Part shown: positions 1 through 6,920 of the stretch, in pieces
Layout: each line of letters begins with the position of its first letter
Position numbering within the stretch: the first letter of the stretch is position 1
DNA from: Spyradocola sp050942925
Lineage (GTDB): Bacteria; Bacillota; Clostridia; Christensenellales; UBA1750
Direction of reading: 5' to 3'
DNA length: 12,012 nucleotides
NCBI GenBank assembly: GCA_050942925.1
Contig: JBMNOF010000059.1
Span: forward strand, 1 to 12,012
Made by a program: the position numbers and the translations under genes
The notes under the pieces: model-generated
What the model was told of the DNA's origin: nothing
Database searches by the model: none
Seen by the model: the letters and a program-made list of their open reading frames with translations, nothing else

Positions 1-23
1 GTCCGAAAGCATCGCTTTCGGAC
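1..23 (-). terminator. Hairpin downstream of the DUF1858 gene, probable terminator
   Basis: A perfect 10-bp inverted repeat (GTCCGAAAGC / GCTTTCGGAC) with a 3-nt loop lies 24 nt beyond the stop codon of the minus-strand DUF1858 gene. The U-tract that would confirm an intrinsic terminator falls outside the window for minus-strand transcription, so the call rests on stem strength and position only. It could equally serve a plus-strand or convergent gene to the left. Confidence 0.6.
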
Positions 24-47
24 TCCTCTCCCTTTAGGCGAACCGCC

Positions 48-254
48 TTAAGCCTTGGCGGCAAAGTACTCGTTCAGCGCCTTGACCAGGGCGTCCACAT
101 CGCAGCCATGGACCATACCGGCCTGCTCCAGGGACTCCATCTGAGAGAAGGGGCAGCTGGTGCAGTGCATGCCGTACTGGTTGAGGAGCTTTGCGGTCTC
201 GGGGTCCTTGCGGATCACTTCGCCGATGGTCATTTCCTTGTTGACAACGAACAT
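48..254 (-). CDS. DUF1858 family redox-disulfide protein (hybrid-cluster-associated type)
   Basis: A 68-residue protein made up almost entirely of one DUF1858 domain, the small helical family often annotated as hybrid-cluster-protein-associated redox disulfide domain. Visible hallmarks are the N-terminal 'EMTIGEVIRKDPETAKLL' helix, a CxxC pair at Cys31/Cys34 in 'GMHCTSCPFS', and a third Cys51 after 'MVHG'. The CxxC pair suggests redox or metal-binding chemistry, but the biochemical role of the family is not established. The start at 254 is chosen over in-frame upstream ATGs because AAAGGAGG lies 9-10 nt before it. The gene follows the glucan-degradation genes on the same strand with a 75-bp gap that holds its own promoter. 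No hybrid-cluster protein gene is visible in the window. Confidence 0.85.
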   Translation of the reverse strand: MFVVNKEMTIGEVIRKDPETAKLLNQYGMHCTSCPFSQMESLEQAGMVHGCDVDALVKALNEYFAAKA

Positions 255-296
255 GGGTTTTCGACCTCCTTTGTCTTCTGTAGACAGTATACCCAT

Positions 297-325
297 ATCA
301 TAGCGCACGCAAACACATTGCGCAA
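297..325 (-). promoter_or_regulatory. Probable sigma-A promoter for the DUF1858 gene
   Basis: On the minus strand, a TTGCGC -35 box (320-325) and a TATGAT -10 box (297-302) are separated by 17 bp, about 43 nt upstream of the chosen start codon. A short inverted repeat TGTCT-N5-AGACA (272-286) lies between the promoter and the ribosome binding site. It might be an operator or a leader hairpin. A second AT-rich hexamer, TATACT, sits just downstream without a well-spaced -35. Confidence 0.55.
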
Positions 326-329
326 GGGA

Positions 330-2219
330 TTATGCCTTAAAATATATGGGAGTTAAGGGGGGCAGCGTGATTTCGCCCAAGCGCCGCGCAAAGGGCGCAA
401 GCCGCGGATCGTTTCCGTCGAGCAAAAGCGTCAGCGGCGTCTGGCTCCGGTTGATCGCGAAGAGTACGCAGCCGTTGTGCGCCTTGTCGCCCAGCGCGTC
501 GCGGCCGTTTTCTACGCGCCGCACCACGAGCAGAACGTCCGGATGCGGGGCGAGCAGTACCAGCGTACCACGCCGCCAGAGCGGCTCCGCGCGCCGCCGC
601 GCAATCGTGCGGGTGTAAAAGTCGATGAGTTCGCGGTCCTCATGCCCCCAAGGATAGGTGCCGCGGTTGTAGGGATCGCCCGCCCCCTGCATGCCCGCCT
701 CGTCTCCGTAGTAGATGGTCGGCATGCCGGGCAGCGCACAGACCAGAGCAAACAACGCCATCAAGCGCTGTCGCGCCATGCGGTAATGCGGCCCGTCCAA
801 CGTCAAGTTGCGCCAAGTCTCCTTGGGCGCATCCTCGCCGGAGAGCCCGGACAGCGCGTTGAGCGCGCGGGCGCGATCATGGCTGCCAATGAGGTTCATC
901 AGCGCATAGAACATCTGCGGCGGATAGTTCTCGTGCAGGGAATTCACCGTCCGCGCAAAATCCCGCGCCGTGCCCTTGCCAGTAAAGAAGTTGAGCAGCG
1001 CCGTGCGCAGTGGGTAGTTCATCACGCTGTCCAGCGAGCGGCCCAGCGCATACGAGCGCAGCTGGCCATAGGCAACCTTGTTGGAGGCGTCCTCCCAGAC
1101 CTCGCCCATGACCGCCGCCTCCGGGTTTTCGAGCTTTACGCGGGCACGAAGTTCGCAGATGAAATCGTCCGGAAGCTCATCCGCGACGTCCAGACGCCAG
1201 CCGGACGCCCCGCGCGCAATCCACTGCGCCACGACGCTGTCCTCGTTGTAGATGATGAAGTCGCGGTAGCTGCGGCAGTTCTCGTCCACCTCCGGGAGGG
1301 TCTTGACGCCCCACCAGCAGTCGTATTCCTCCGGATAGTCGCGGAAGCGATACCAGGAGGCGTAAGGCGAGTCCTTGGATTGGTAGGCGCCCACGGAGTC
1401 GTAAAGACCGTAGCGGTTGAAGTAGACGCTGTTGTCTCCCGTATGGGAGAAGACGCCGTCGAGCATCACGCGGATTCCGTTGGCGCGCGCCGCCCGGCAC
1501 AGCCGGACAAAGTCCTCGTTTGTGCCAAATGTGGGGTCTACGTGCGTGTAGTCGCCGGTGTCGTATTTGTGGTTGGACTGCGCGTCAAAGATCGGGTTGA
1601 GGTAGAGCACCGTGACGCCGAGCTTGCGCAGATAGGGGAGCTTTTGGATGACGCCCGCGAGATTTCCCCCGAAGAAGTCGTGCCCGAGGTTGCTGCCCAA
1701 GGGCGCACAGGAGTACTCGTTGGGCTTTTCGTCCCAGGAGGCGTGCGTGACCAGCCCTGGTTTCTTGTCCAAAAGCGGCGCGCCGCCGTCGCAAAAGCGG
1801 TCCACAAAGATCTGATACATGACGCCGTCGTGCATCCAGGAAGGAACCGTATACGCCCGGTCATAGACCGTGATCTGGAAAGAGGGAGGGAGGTGCGTGG
1901 AGATCTGTCCTTCGCCTCCCAAGCCTTCCGGGTTGTTGCCGTACCAGAGCATCTCCCCGTCCGCGTCCACGAGGAACGTGTACCAAAGGATCACGGGCTC
2001 CTCGGGAAGGGTCAGGGTAATTTCGTAGAGGAACGCGCCGTCCATGTACCCGCGAAGGCGCATGGGCAGCTTCTCCTCGCCCTTTTCCGTCCAGAGGCGC
2101 AGCGTGCAGTTGGCGCCCTCAGGCGCGGAGATGCGCAGCCGCACGCAAGAGCCGCAGGGGCGTGCGCCCTGCGGCCAGCGATACTTCTCGCTTTGGGAGT
2201 CGTGCTTGAGTTTCGGCAT
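330..2219 (-). CDS. GH13 family alpha-glucan hydrolase (neopullulanase / cyclomaltodextrinase / alpha-glucosidase type)
   Basis: This 629-residue enzyme hydrolyses alpha-1,4 (possibly alpha-1,6) glucan bonds in malto-oligosaccharides or limit dextrins. No signal peptide is evident, so it probably acts in the cytoplasm. Residues 1-120 form a beta-rich N-terminal domain like those of neopullulanases. The GH13 barrel begins at 'MHDGVMYQIFVDRF' (129-142). Conserved regions are visible: 'DGVFSH' (254-259), nucleophile Asp344 in 'GWRLDVADE', acid/base Glu373 in 'MGEVWE', and the third acid Asp448 in 'GSHD'. A C-terminal beta domain closes the protein. The chosen ATG lies 5 nt after the glgP stop, with GGAGG inside the end of glgP at a long 12-nt spacing, so translation is probably coupled. 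An ATG 13 codons upstream would overlap glgP and looks less likely. Substrate preference within GH13 cannot be read from the sequence. Confidence 0.9.
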   Translation of the reverse strand: MPKLKHDSQSEKYRWPQGARPCGSCVRLRISAPEGANCTLRLWTEKGEEKLPMRLRGYMDGAFLYEITLTLPEEPVILWYTFLVDADGEMLWYGNNPEGLGGEGQISTHLPPSFQITVYDRAYTVPSWMHDGVMYQIFVDRFCDGGAPLLDKKPGLVTHASWDEKPNEYSCAPLGSNLGHDFFGGNLAGVIQKLPYLRKLGVTVLYLNPIFDAQSNHKYDTGDYTHVDPTFGTNEDFVRLCRAARANGIRVMLDGVFSHTGDNSVYFNRYGLYDSVGAYQSKDSPYASWYRFRDYPEEYDCWWGVKTLPEVDENCRSYRDFIIYNEDSVVAQWIARGASGWRLDVADELPDDFICELRARVKLENPEAAVMGEVWEDASNKVAYGQLRSYALGRSLDSVMNYPLRTALLNFFTGKGTARDFARTVNSLHENYPPQMFYALMNLIGSHDRARALNALSGLSGEDAPKETWRNLTLDGPHYRMARQRLMALFALVCALPGMPTIYYGDEAGMQGAGDPYNRGTYPWGHEDRELIDFYTRTIARRRAEPLWRRGTLVLLAPHPDVLLVVRRVENGRDALGDKAHNGCVLFAINRSQTPLTLLLDGNDPRLAPFARRLGEITLPPLTPIYFKA

Positions 2220-2224
2220 AGGAC

Positions 2225-4669
2225 TTATTTGCCTCCATGCAGCGGTTCCAGGTGCCAAATCCGGTCGATGTACTCGCGGATGGTGCGGTCAGAGGAGAAG
2301 TAGCCGGACTGGGCCACGTTGATGACCGCACTGCGCCACCAGGCACGGGTGTCATAGAGCTTGTTGACCATTTCCTGCTTGCGCGCGTAGTCGGCAAAAT
2401 CGCGCAGAACCAGATACGGGTCCGCCATGCCGCCGTTGTCGCCGAAGAGCAGCGCGTGGTAGAGCTCGGAGAAGATGCGGTTCGGGCCCAGCGTGCCGTC
2501 CACGAGCTGGTCCATGACCCGGCGCAGAACCGGGCTGCGCTCGTACACCTCGCCCGCGCGGTAGGAGTTGTTCGCGTAGAGAGCATCCACTTCATCGCTG
2601 GTCAAACCGAAGATGAAGATGTTGTCCTTGCCCACGCGATCATAGATTTCGATGTTCGCACCATCCATCGTGCCGATGGTGAGCGCGCCGTTCATCATGA
2701 ACTTCATGTTGCCGGTGCCGGACGCCTCTTTGCCGGCGGTGGAGAGCTGCTCGGAGAGGTTGGCCGCGGGCATCAGGTGCTCGGCGCAGGTCACGCCGTA
2801 GTTCTCCAAGAAGATGATCTTGATCATCTGGCTGGCGCGGGGGTGGGCCGCAACCATCGCAGCGACGGAGTTGATGAGCTTGATGATGAGCTTGGCCCGC
2901 ATATAGCCCGGCGCAGCCTTTGCGCCGAAGAGGAAGGTGCGCGGCCGCATCTCAAAGGTCGGATCGTCCACAATGCGGTTGTAGAGCGAGATCACGTGCA
3001 GAATGTTGAGAAGCTGGCGCTTGTACTCGTGCAGGCGCTTGGCCTGTGCATCCAGAAGCGTTTCGGGATCAAAGGCCGTGTCCTGATGGCGGGCAAGCCA
3101 GGCAGCAAAATCCTTCTTGTTTTCGTGCTTGATGTCCGCGAACTTTTTGAGGAAGGCGCTGTCGTCTGCAAAGGGCATCAGGTCCGTCAGGCGCTCCGGG
3201 TCCTTGATCCACTTGTCGCCGATGGCCTCGCAGATGAGCTCCGTCAGGCGGGGATTGGCGCACAGGAGCCAGCGGCGATGCGTGATGCCGTTAGTGATGC
3301 CGATGTACTTTTCCGGATTCATGGCGTAGTAGTCGCGGAAAGTCTGCTTCTTGAGGATCTCAGCGTGCAGCTGCGAGACGCCGTTGACGGAATAGCAGTA
3401 GGCGCAGCAAAGGTTGGCCATGTGGATCTGTCCATAGGAGATGATGGCAAGGCCGCCGATGCGTTCCCACTGGCCGGGATAGTACTGCCACAGCTTCTGA
3501 CAGAAGTCCTCGTTCAGGCCCTGCAGAATCTGGTAGATCCGGGGCAGCGTGGTCTTGACCATGTCCTCCGGCCAGCGCTCCAGCGCCTCGGCCATGATGG
3601 TGTGGTTCGTATAGGCAAAGGTGTGCTCCACGACGCGCTTGGCGTCTTCCCACGTCATGTCTTCCTGGTCGACGAGGATGCGCATCATCTCCGGAATGGC
3701 CAGAGCCGGGTGCGTGTCATTGATGTGGATGCAGACCTTTTCCGGCAGCTTGGTCAGATCCGTGCCGTAGTGCTTCTTGTAGTTCTTGATGATGTACTGC
3801 ACGGTCGCAGAGGTGAAGAAATAGTGCTGCTTGAGGCGCAGCTCCTTGCCCTCGTAGTGGTTGTCCTCGGGGTAGAGGATCTTGGAGATCACTTCGGCCA
3901 GGTTGCGCTCGTCCATCGCGCGGACGTAATCGCCCTTGTTGAAGTACTCCATGTTGATGCGCTTGGGCGCGCGGGCGCTCCACAGGCGCAGGGGCACGAC
4001 GTTGTCCACGTCATAGCCCACGCAGGGCATGTCGTACGGCACAGCAAGCACCGTGTTGTAGTCCACCTGACGATAGACCTTGCGTCCACCGACTTCTTCT
4101 TCGACGACGCGCCCGCCAAAGTGCACTTCGCAGGTATCCCCCTGCTGCACCTCCCAAGGACAGCCGTTTTCCAGCCAGTTGTCCGGCAGCTCGACCTGGT
4201 TGCCGTCGACGATCTTCTGGCGGAACAGGCCGTATTCATATCGAATGGAGCAGCCCATGGCCGGCATGTCCAGCGTGGCCAGGGAGTCCAGGAAACAGGC
4301 CGCAAGGCGTCCAAGGCCGCCGTTGCCCAAGCCGGGATCGCTCTCCTGCTCGGCAATGGCATCCATGGAGATGTTCAACTCCGAAAGCGCCTGCTGATAG
4401 TCCTTGGTGCGCATCAGGTTGAGGATGTTGTTGTGCAGGGCGCGGCCCATGAGGAATTCCACCGAAAGGTAGTAGACGCGGCGGCTCTTTTCTGCATGGC
4501 GCAGATGACGAGATTCCACAAACTTATCCATGATCTGATCGCGGACGGTCAGGGCGACCGCCTGATAGATCTGCTCTTCCGTCGCCTCGTCCAGCGTGCA
4601 GCCGAAGCTGCGCTCAAGGTTCCCAACGATGGAGTCCTTGATCCAGTCCACATTGTAAATTCGTTCCAT
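2225..4669 (-). CDS. glgP: Glycogen/maltodextrin phosphorylase
   Basis: An 814-residue full-length GT35 phosphorylase that releases glucose-1-phosphate from the non-reducing ends of glycogen or maltodextrin. It is a cytoplasmic, pyridoxal-phosphate enzyme. Hallmarks along the chain are 'GNGGLGRLAACFLDSLATL' (116-134), 'NDTHPALAIPEMMR' (317-330), 'YTNHTIMAEALERWP' (353-367), 'GITNGITHRRW' (457-467), 'KRLHEYKRQLLN' (544-555) and the cofactor site 'EASGTGNMKF', where Lys656 would bind PLP. Length is normal for bacterial GlgP. The ATG is supported by GGAGG 6 nt upstream. It is the first gene of an operon with the GH13 hydrolase and reads from a promoter at 4717-4745. No allosteric phosphorylation site is evident, as expected for bacterial forms. 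Confidence 0.97.
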   Translation of the reverse strand: MERIYNVDWIKDSIVGNLERSFGCTLDEATEEQIYQAVALTVRDQIMDKFVESRHLRHAEKSRRVYYLSVEFLMGRALHNNILNLMRTKDYQQALSELNISMDAIAEQESDPGLGNGGLGRLAACFLDSLATLDMPAMGCSIRYEYGLFRQKIVDGNQVELPDNWLENGCPWEVQQGDTCEVHFGGRVVEEEVGGRKVYRQVDYNTVLAVPYDMPCVGYDVDNVVPLRLWSARAPKRINMEYFNKGDYVRAMDERNLAEVISKILYPEDNHYEGKELRLKQHYFFTSATVQYIIKNYKKHYGTDLTKLPEKVCIHINDTHPALAIPEMMRILVDQEDMTWEDAKRVVEHTFAYTNHTIMAEALERWPEDMVKTTLPRIYQILQGLNEDFCQKLWQYYPGQWERIGGLAIISYGQIHMANLCCAYCYSVNGVSQLHAEILKKQTFRDYYAMNPEKYIGITNGITHRRWLLCANPRLTELICEAIGDKWIKDPERLTDLMPFADDSAFLKKFADIKHENKKDFAAWLARHQDTAFDPETLLDAQAKRLHEYKRQLLNILHVISLYNRIVDDPTFEMRPRTFLFGAKAAPGYMRAKLIIKLINSVAAMVAAHPRASQMIKIIFLENYGVTCAEHLMPAANLSEQLSTAGKEASGTGNMKFMMNGALTIGTMDGANIEIYDRVGKDNIFIFGLTSDEVDALYANNSYRAGEVYERSPVLRRVMDQLVDGTLGPNRIFSELYHALLFGDNGGMADPYLVLRDFADYARKQEMVNKLYDTRAWWRSAVINVAQSGYFSSDRTIREYIDRIWHLEPLHGGK

Positions 4670-4716
4670 TCCGATCCTCCAAACTCAATCCGAAAATGCC
4701 AAATACGTCTGCGATG

Positions 4717-4745
4717 ATTTTAGCACATTCCACCAGGTGGGACAA
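4717..4745 (-). promoter_or_regulatory. Promoter of glgP with embedded palindrome
   Basis: On the minus strand, TTGTCC (4740-4745) and TAAAAT (4717-4722) are spaced exactly 17 bp apart, about 47 nt upstream of the glgP ATG. The spacer holds a symmetrical CCACC-N-GGTGG element (4730-4740) that touches the -35 box. A repressor bound there would block polymerase. The regulator is not identified. Confidence 0.6.
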
Positions 4746-4905
4746 GAAAAGTTAGCGTAAAAAACGCCGGTTTTTTCAAGATTTTGTAAAAGCGCGGCCC
4801 TGCGGTCGATGCGCTGTGTGGTCTATTGTACACCTGCGAACGGGAATTTATGTACCCGCTCGCCAGGCGATGGAGTTGTAACGAATTTGTAGCGATTTTC
4901 CGGAT
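4723..4905. other. Intergenic region between divergent glgP and cell-wall gene, with an imperfect hairpin
   Basis: Part of the roughly 325-bp gene-free stretch between glgP and the plus-strand cell-wall gene. Apart from the two promoters annotated separately, it contains an imperfect inverted repeat at 4833-4867: GCGAACGGG and CCCGCTCGC with one mismatch, a 10-nt AT-rich loop, and CCT/AGG extending the base. A weak AT-rich hairpin at 4759-4776 has arms AAAAAAC and GTTTTTT. Neither has a convincing terminator layout. I see no ribosome binding site followed by a credible open frame. Confidence 0.4.
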
Positions 4906-4908
4906 TTG

Positions 4909-4937
4909 TTGAAAAATGGGGAAATACTCGGTATAAT
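4909..4937 (+). promoter_or_regulatory. Consensus-like sigma-A promoter of the cell-wall protein gene
   Basis: TTGAAA (4909-4914) and a perfect TATAAT (4932-4937) are separated by 17 bp, giving a leader of roughly 50 nt before the GTG start at 4995. This indicates expression by the housekeeping sigma factor. Confidence 0.8.
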
Positions 4938-4994
4938 GGTCCAGAACGAAAGATTCGCAAGGCGAAAGAGTGGGAAGCACGGAGGGATCAAAGA

Positions 4995-6464
4995 GTGCAG
5001 TTTACTTCAGCATGGAAAAAAACGACGGCCGTCGCGGCAGCGACGGCTGTGATTTTGGCGTCTACCGTCACGGTCAACGCGGCTGCGACCGGCACGGCGA
5101 CCGCAACCGTCCTCGTGCGCAAGGAGGCGTCCACCTCCTCGGAAGCGCTGTCCACCATCCGCGAGGGCGGAGAGGTGGAAGTCCTTTCCGTGGAGGGAGA
5201 TTGGGCGCTGGTGGAGGATGGCTCGCGCACAGGATACATCGCCGTGCGCTACCTGGACATTTCCGGCACGCCGTCGGGCTCGTCTTCTTCGTCGGGCTCC
5301 TCGAGTTCCTCTTCGTCCGTCCTTCGCAAGGGCGATCAGAGCGACGCGGTGGAGGAGTTGCAGGAAAAATTGATTGCCCTTGGGTACTTGGATACCAAGG
5401 CCACCGGATACTTCGGCTCTGCGACGGAGGACGCGGTCAAGGCCTTCCAGCGCGATGCCGGCTTGTCTGCCGACGGCGTGGCGGGCAGCGCGACGCGCTC
5501 CGCACTGGAGGCGGGAAAGACCTCGACAAATACCTCCTCCGCTTCGACCGCCCTGCAGCGCGGCGATGAGAACAGCCGCGTTTCCGAGCTGCAGCGGATG
5601 CTAGTGGACCTGGGGTATTTGAATACCGAGGTCACGGGGTACTTTGGATCGGCAACGGAGAAGGCGGTGGAGGCATTCCAGAAGGACGCAGGCCTGTCCG
5701 TCGACGGTGTGGCCGGCGCCAAGACCCTTTCCGCTCTGGAGAAGAAGAGCGGCTCGAGCAGCTCGAATGTCTCCTCCTCTTCCGGCGTTTTGCGCCAGGG
5801 CGATGAGGGCGACGACGTTCAGGACATGCAGGAGCGGCTGATCGAGCTGGGATACCTGAACACGGAGGCCACGGGATTCTTCGGCACGGCCACGGCCGCT
5901 GCGGTGCGCGCGTTCCAGAAGGACAAGAACCTTACGGCCGACGGCATTGTCGGGGCCGAGACCATGACCATGCTCAATAAGTCCGCAAGCGGCGTGAGCA
6001 GCAGCATCCCGGAGGAGGAAGCGCCCAAGCAGGAAGTCGAGGAGACGCAGGTCAACGGCGACATCGTTCTGGAGGATTGGTGGAGCGGCCACCTGGATTC
6101 CCTCATCGACTACGGCGACACGTACACCGTGACCGATGTGCTGACGGGAAAATCCTTCACCTGCGCGCGCTATGGCGGAGAGAACCACTTGGATTCTGAG
6201 CCTTTGACCGCCCAGGACGCGGCCACGATGTACGAAATCTTTGGCGGGGAATGGACCTGGTCTGCTCGCGCCATCCTTCTTACGTACGACGGCGTGACCT
6301 ACGCCGCGGCCATGAACGGCATGCCCCATGGCGGCGAGCGCATTACCTCCAACAACTTTGACGGCCAGTTCTGCATCCACTTCCTCAATAGCCGCACCCA
6401 TGGCGGCAATCAGGTCAACGAGGACATGCAGGCGCGAATCATGGAGGCGTTTTACTCTCGATAA
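4995..6464 (+). CDS. Secreted cell-wall protein: SH3 domain, three peptidoglycan-binding repeats, unnamed C-terminal domain
   Basis: A 489-residue exported protein. Residues 1-30 look like a signal peptide (two Lys, an Ala/Val-rich core, Ala residues near 29-31). A bacterial SH3-type domain spans about 35-90, followed by a Ser/Gly linker. Three PG_binding_1 domains follow at about 109-172, 186-249 and 265-328, each with the pattern L(R/Q)xGDxxxxVxxxQxxLxxLGYLxT...GxFGxAT...V.AFQKD..L..DG..G. These bind peptidoglycan. After an acidic linker, residues about 355-489 form a C-terminal domain with 'MPHGGERI', 'NNFDGQFCIHF' and 'NSRTHGG', rich in conserved-looking His plus Cys460. I cannot name this domain. 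Translation starts at GTG (GGAGG 9 nt upstream). The gene stands alone between its promoter and terminator. It may be a wall hydrolase or transpeptidase-like enzyme, but catalysis is unproven. Confidence 0.88.
   Translation: MQFTSAWKKTTAVAAATAVILASTVTVNAAATGTATATVLVRKEASTSSEALSTIREGGEVEVLSVEGDWALVEDGSRTGYIAVRYLDISGTPSGSSSSSGSSSSSSSVLRKGDQSDAVEELQEKLIALGYLDTKATGYFGSATEDAVKAFQRDAGLSADGVAGSATRSALEAGKTSTNTSSASTALQRGDENSRVSELQRMLVDLGYLNTEVTGYFGSATEKAVEAFQKDAGLSVDGVAGAKTLSALEKKSGSSSSNVSSSSGVLRQGDEGDDVQDMQERLIELGYLNTEATGFFGTATAAAVRAFQKDKNLTADGIVGAETMTMLNKSASGVSSSIPEEEAPKQEVEETQVNGDIVLEDWWSGHLDSLIDYGDTYTVTDVLTGKSFTCARYGGENHLDSEPLTAQDAATMYEIFGGEWTWSARAILLTYDGVTYAAAMNGMPHGGERITSNNFDGQFCIHFLNSRTHGGNQVNEDMQARIMEAFYSR
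5319..5984 (+). repeat. Three tandem peptidoglycan-binding domain repeats within the cell-wall gene
   Basis: Three copies of one domain begin at residues 109, 186 and 265 (periods of 77 and 79 residues) and are separated by Ser/Thr-rich linkers. Copies 2 and 3 share 'LGYLNTE' and 'AFQKD'. Copy 1 differs slightly ('LGYLDTK', 'AFQRD'). The nucleotide sequences have diverged at many third positions, so this is an old intragenic duplication rather than a recent expansion. Confidence 0.85.
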
Positions 6465-6480
6465 GCGCAGAGACTTTGTT

Positions 6481-6510
6481 CCGGACGGCGTTTTGCCGTC
6501 CGGTTTTTTT
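6481..6510 (+). terminator. Intrinsic terminator after the cell-wall gene
   Basis: A 9-bp GC-rich stem (CCGGACGGC / GCCGTCCGG) with a GTTTT loop is followed directly by seven T residues, 16 nt after the stop codon. This is a textbook rho-independent terminator that isolates the gene from yabP. Confidence 0.95.
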
Positions 6511-6515
6511 ATGCC

Positions 6516-6554
6516 GTCATAGAACCCGCATCTGCCTGCATAGGATGAGGCAGA
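6516..6554 (+). promoter_or_regulatory. Candidate sporulation (sigma-E-like) promoter of yabP with inverted repeat
   Basis: GTCATA (6516-6521) and CATAGGAT (6539-6546) resemble the sigma-E -35 (ATA) and -10 (CATACAAT) elements at a 17-bp distance from the ATA. A 7-bp inverted repeat TCTGCCT / AGGCAGA (6531-6537, 6548-6554) brackets the -10. yabP of Bacillus subtilis is known to be transcribed in the mother cell. The match here is partial, and no good sigma-A promoter is seen in the gap, which makes the assignment reasonable but not strong. Confidence 0.35.
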
Positions 6555-6577
6555 AAACGGATGGGAGGGCTTGCGGC

Positions 6578-6883
6578 ATGAATGGACGAGAGACCTTGGA
6601 GGAAAAGGCGCGCCTTGGGCGCGGAAGGGCGCATACGGTGGAGTTGACCAACCGCGAGAGCGCGGTGTTTGCCGGGGTCACAGACGTGGAGGCCTTTAAC
6701 GAGGAAGAGGTCGTTCTGCTAACGGACATGGGCGTCATCGTGCTCAGCGGCGAGGGACTGCACATCGTCAAGCTCAATTTGGATGAAGGCGTGCTCGCGG
6801 TGGAGGGCCACGTCGTGGCGCTGGAGTACGTGCAGGAGGAAAAGCCCGCCAAGAGGGGATTGTTCTCCGGATTGTTCAAGTGA
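6578..6883 (+). CDS. yabP: Sporulation protein YabP
   Basis: A 101-residue member of the YabP/YqfC family, small proteins required for spore coat assembly in Bacillus. Family features are visible: 'LTNRESAVFAGVTDVEAFNE' (22-41), 'VVLLTDMGVIVLSGEGLHI' (45-63), 'LNLDEGVLAVEGHVVALEYV' (66-85), and a short basic C-terminus ending 'RGLFSGLFK'. The length matches the family. The ATG at 6578 follows GGGAGG by 9 nt. The next gene is yabQ, as in Bacillus, which supports the identification. It is preceded by a terminator, so it must have its own promoter. Confidence 0.92.
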   Translation: MNGRETLEEKARLGRGRAHTVELTNRESAVFAGVTDVEAFNEEEVVLLTDMGVIVLSGEGLHIVKLNLDEGVLAVEGHVVALEYVQEEKPAKRGLFSGLFK

Positions 6884-6920
6884 ACTCGGGCGGCAGGACG
6901 AGGGAAAGGGGGGAGAGCGT

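Noticed and set aside
477..4717. Long open frames on the plus strand opposite the GH13 gene (477-2303) and glgP (2237-4717)
   Set aside because: They are antisense to two well-recognised enzymes, have low-complexity Val/Ala/Arg/His-rich translations, no family motifs and no proper ribosome binding sites. They are the usual by-product of GC-rich third codon positions.
4759..4776. AAAAAAC-GCCG-GTTTTTT hairpin as a terminator
   Set aside because: The stem is almost all A-T and lies upstream of both flanking genes, not after either one. It is too weak to call.
4720..4980. 86-residue minus-strand open frame in the glgP/cell-wall gap
   Set aside because: It overlaps the divergent promoters, lacks a ribosome binding site and has a composition unlike the neighbouring proteins.
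5270..5320. Ser-codon-rich stretch in the cell-wall gene as a simple repeat or slippage site
   Set aside because: It is an ordinary Ser/Gly linker between domains with mixed serine codons, and the frame continues intact.
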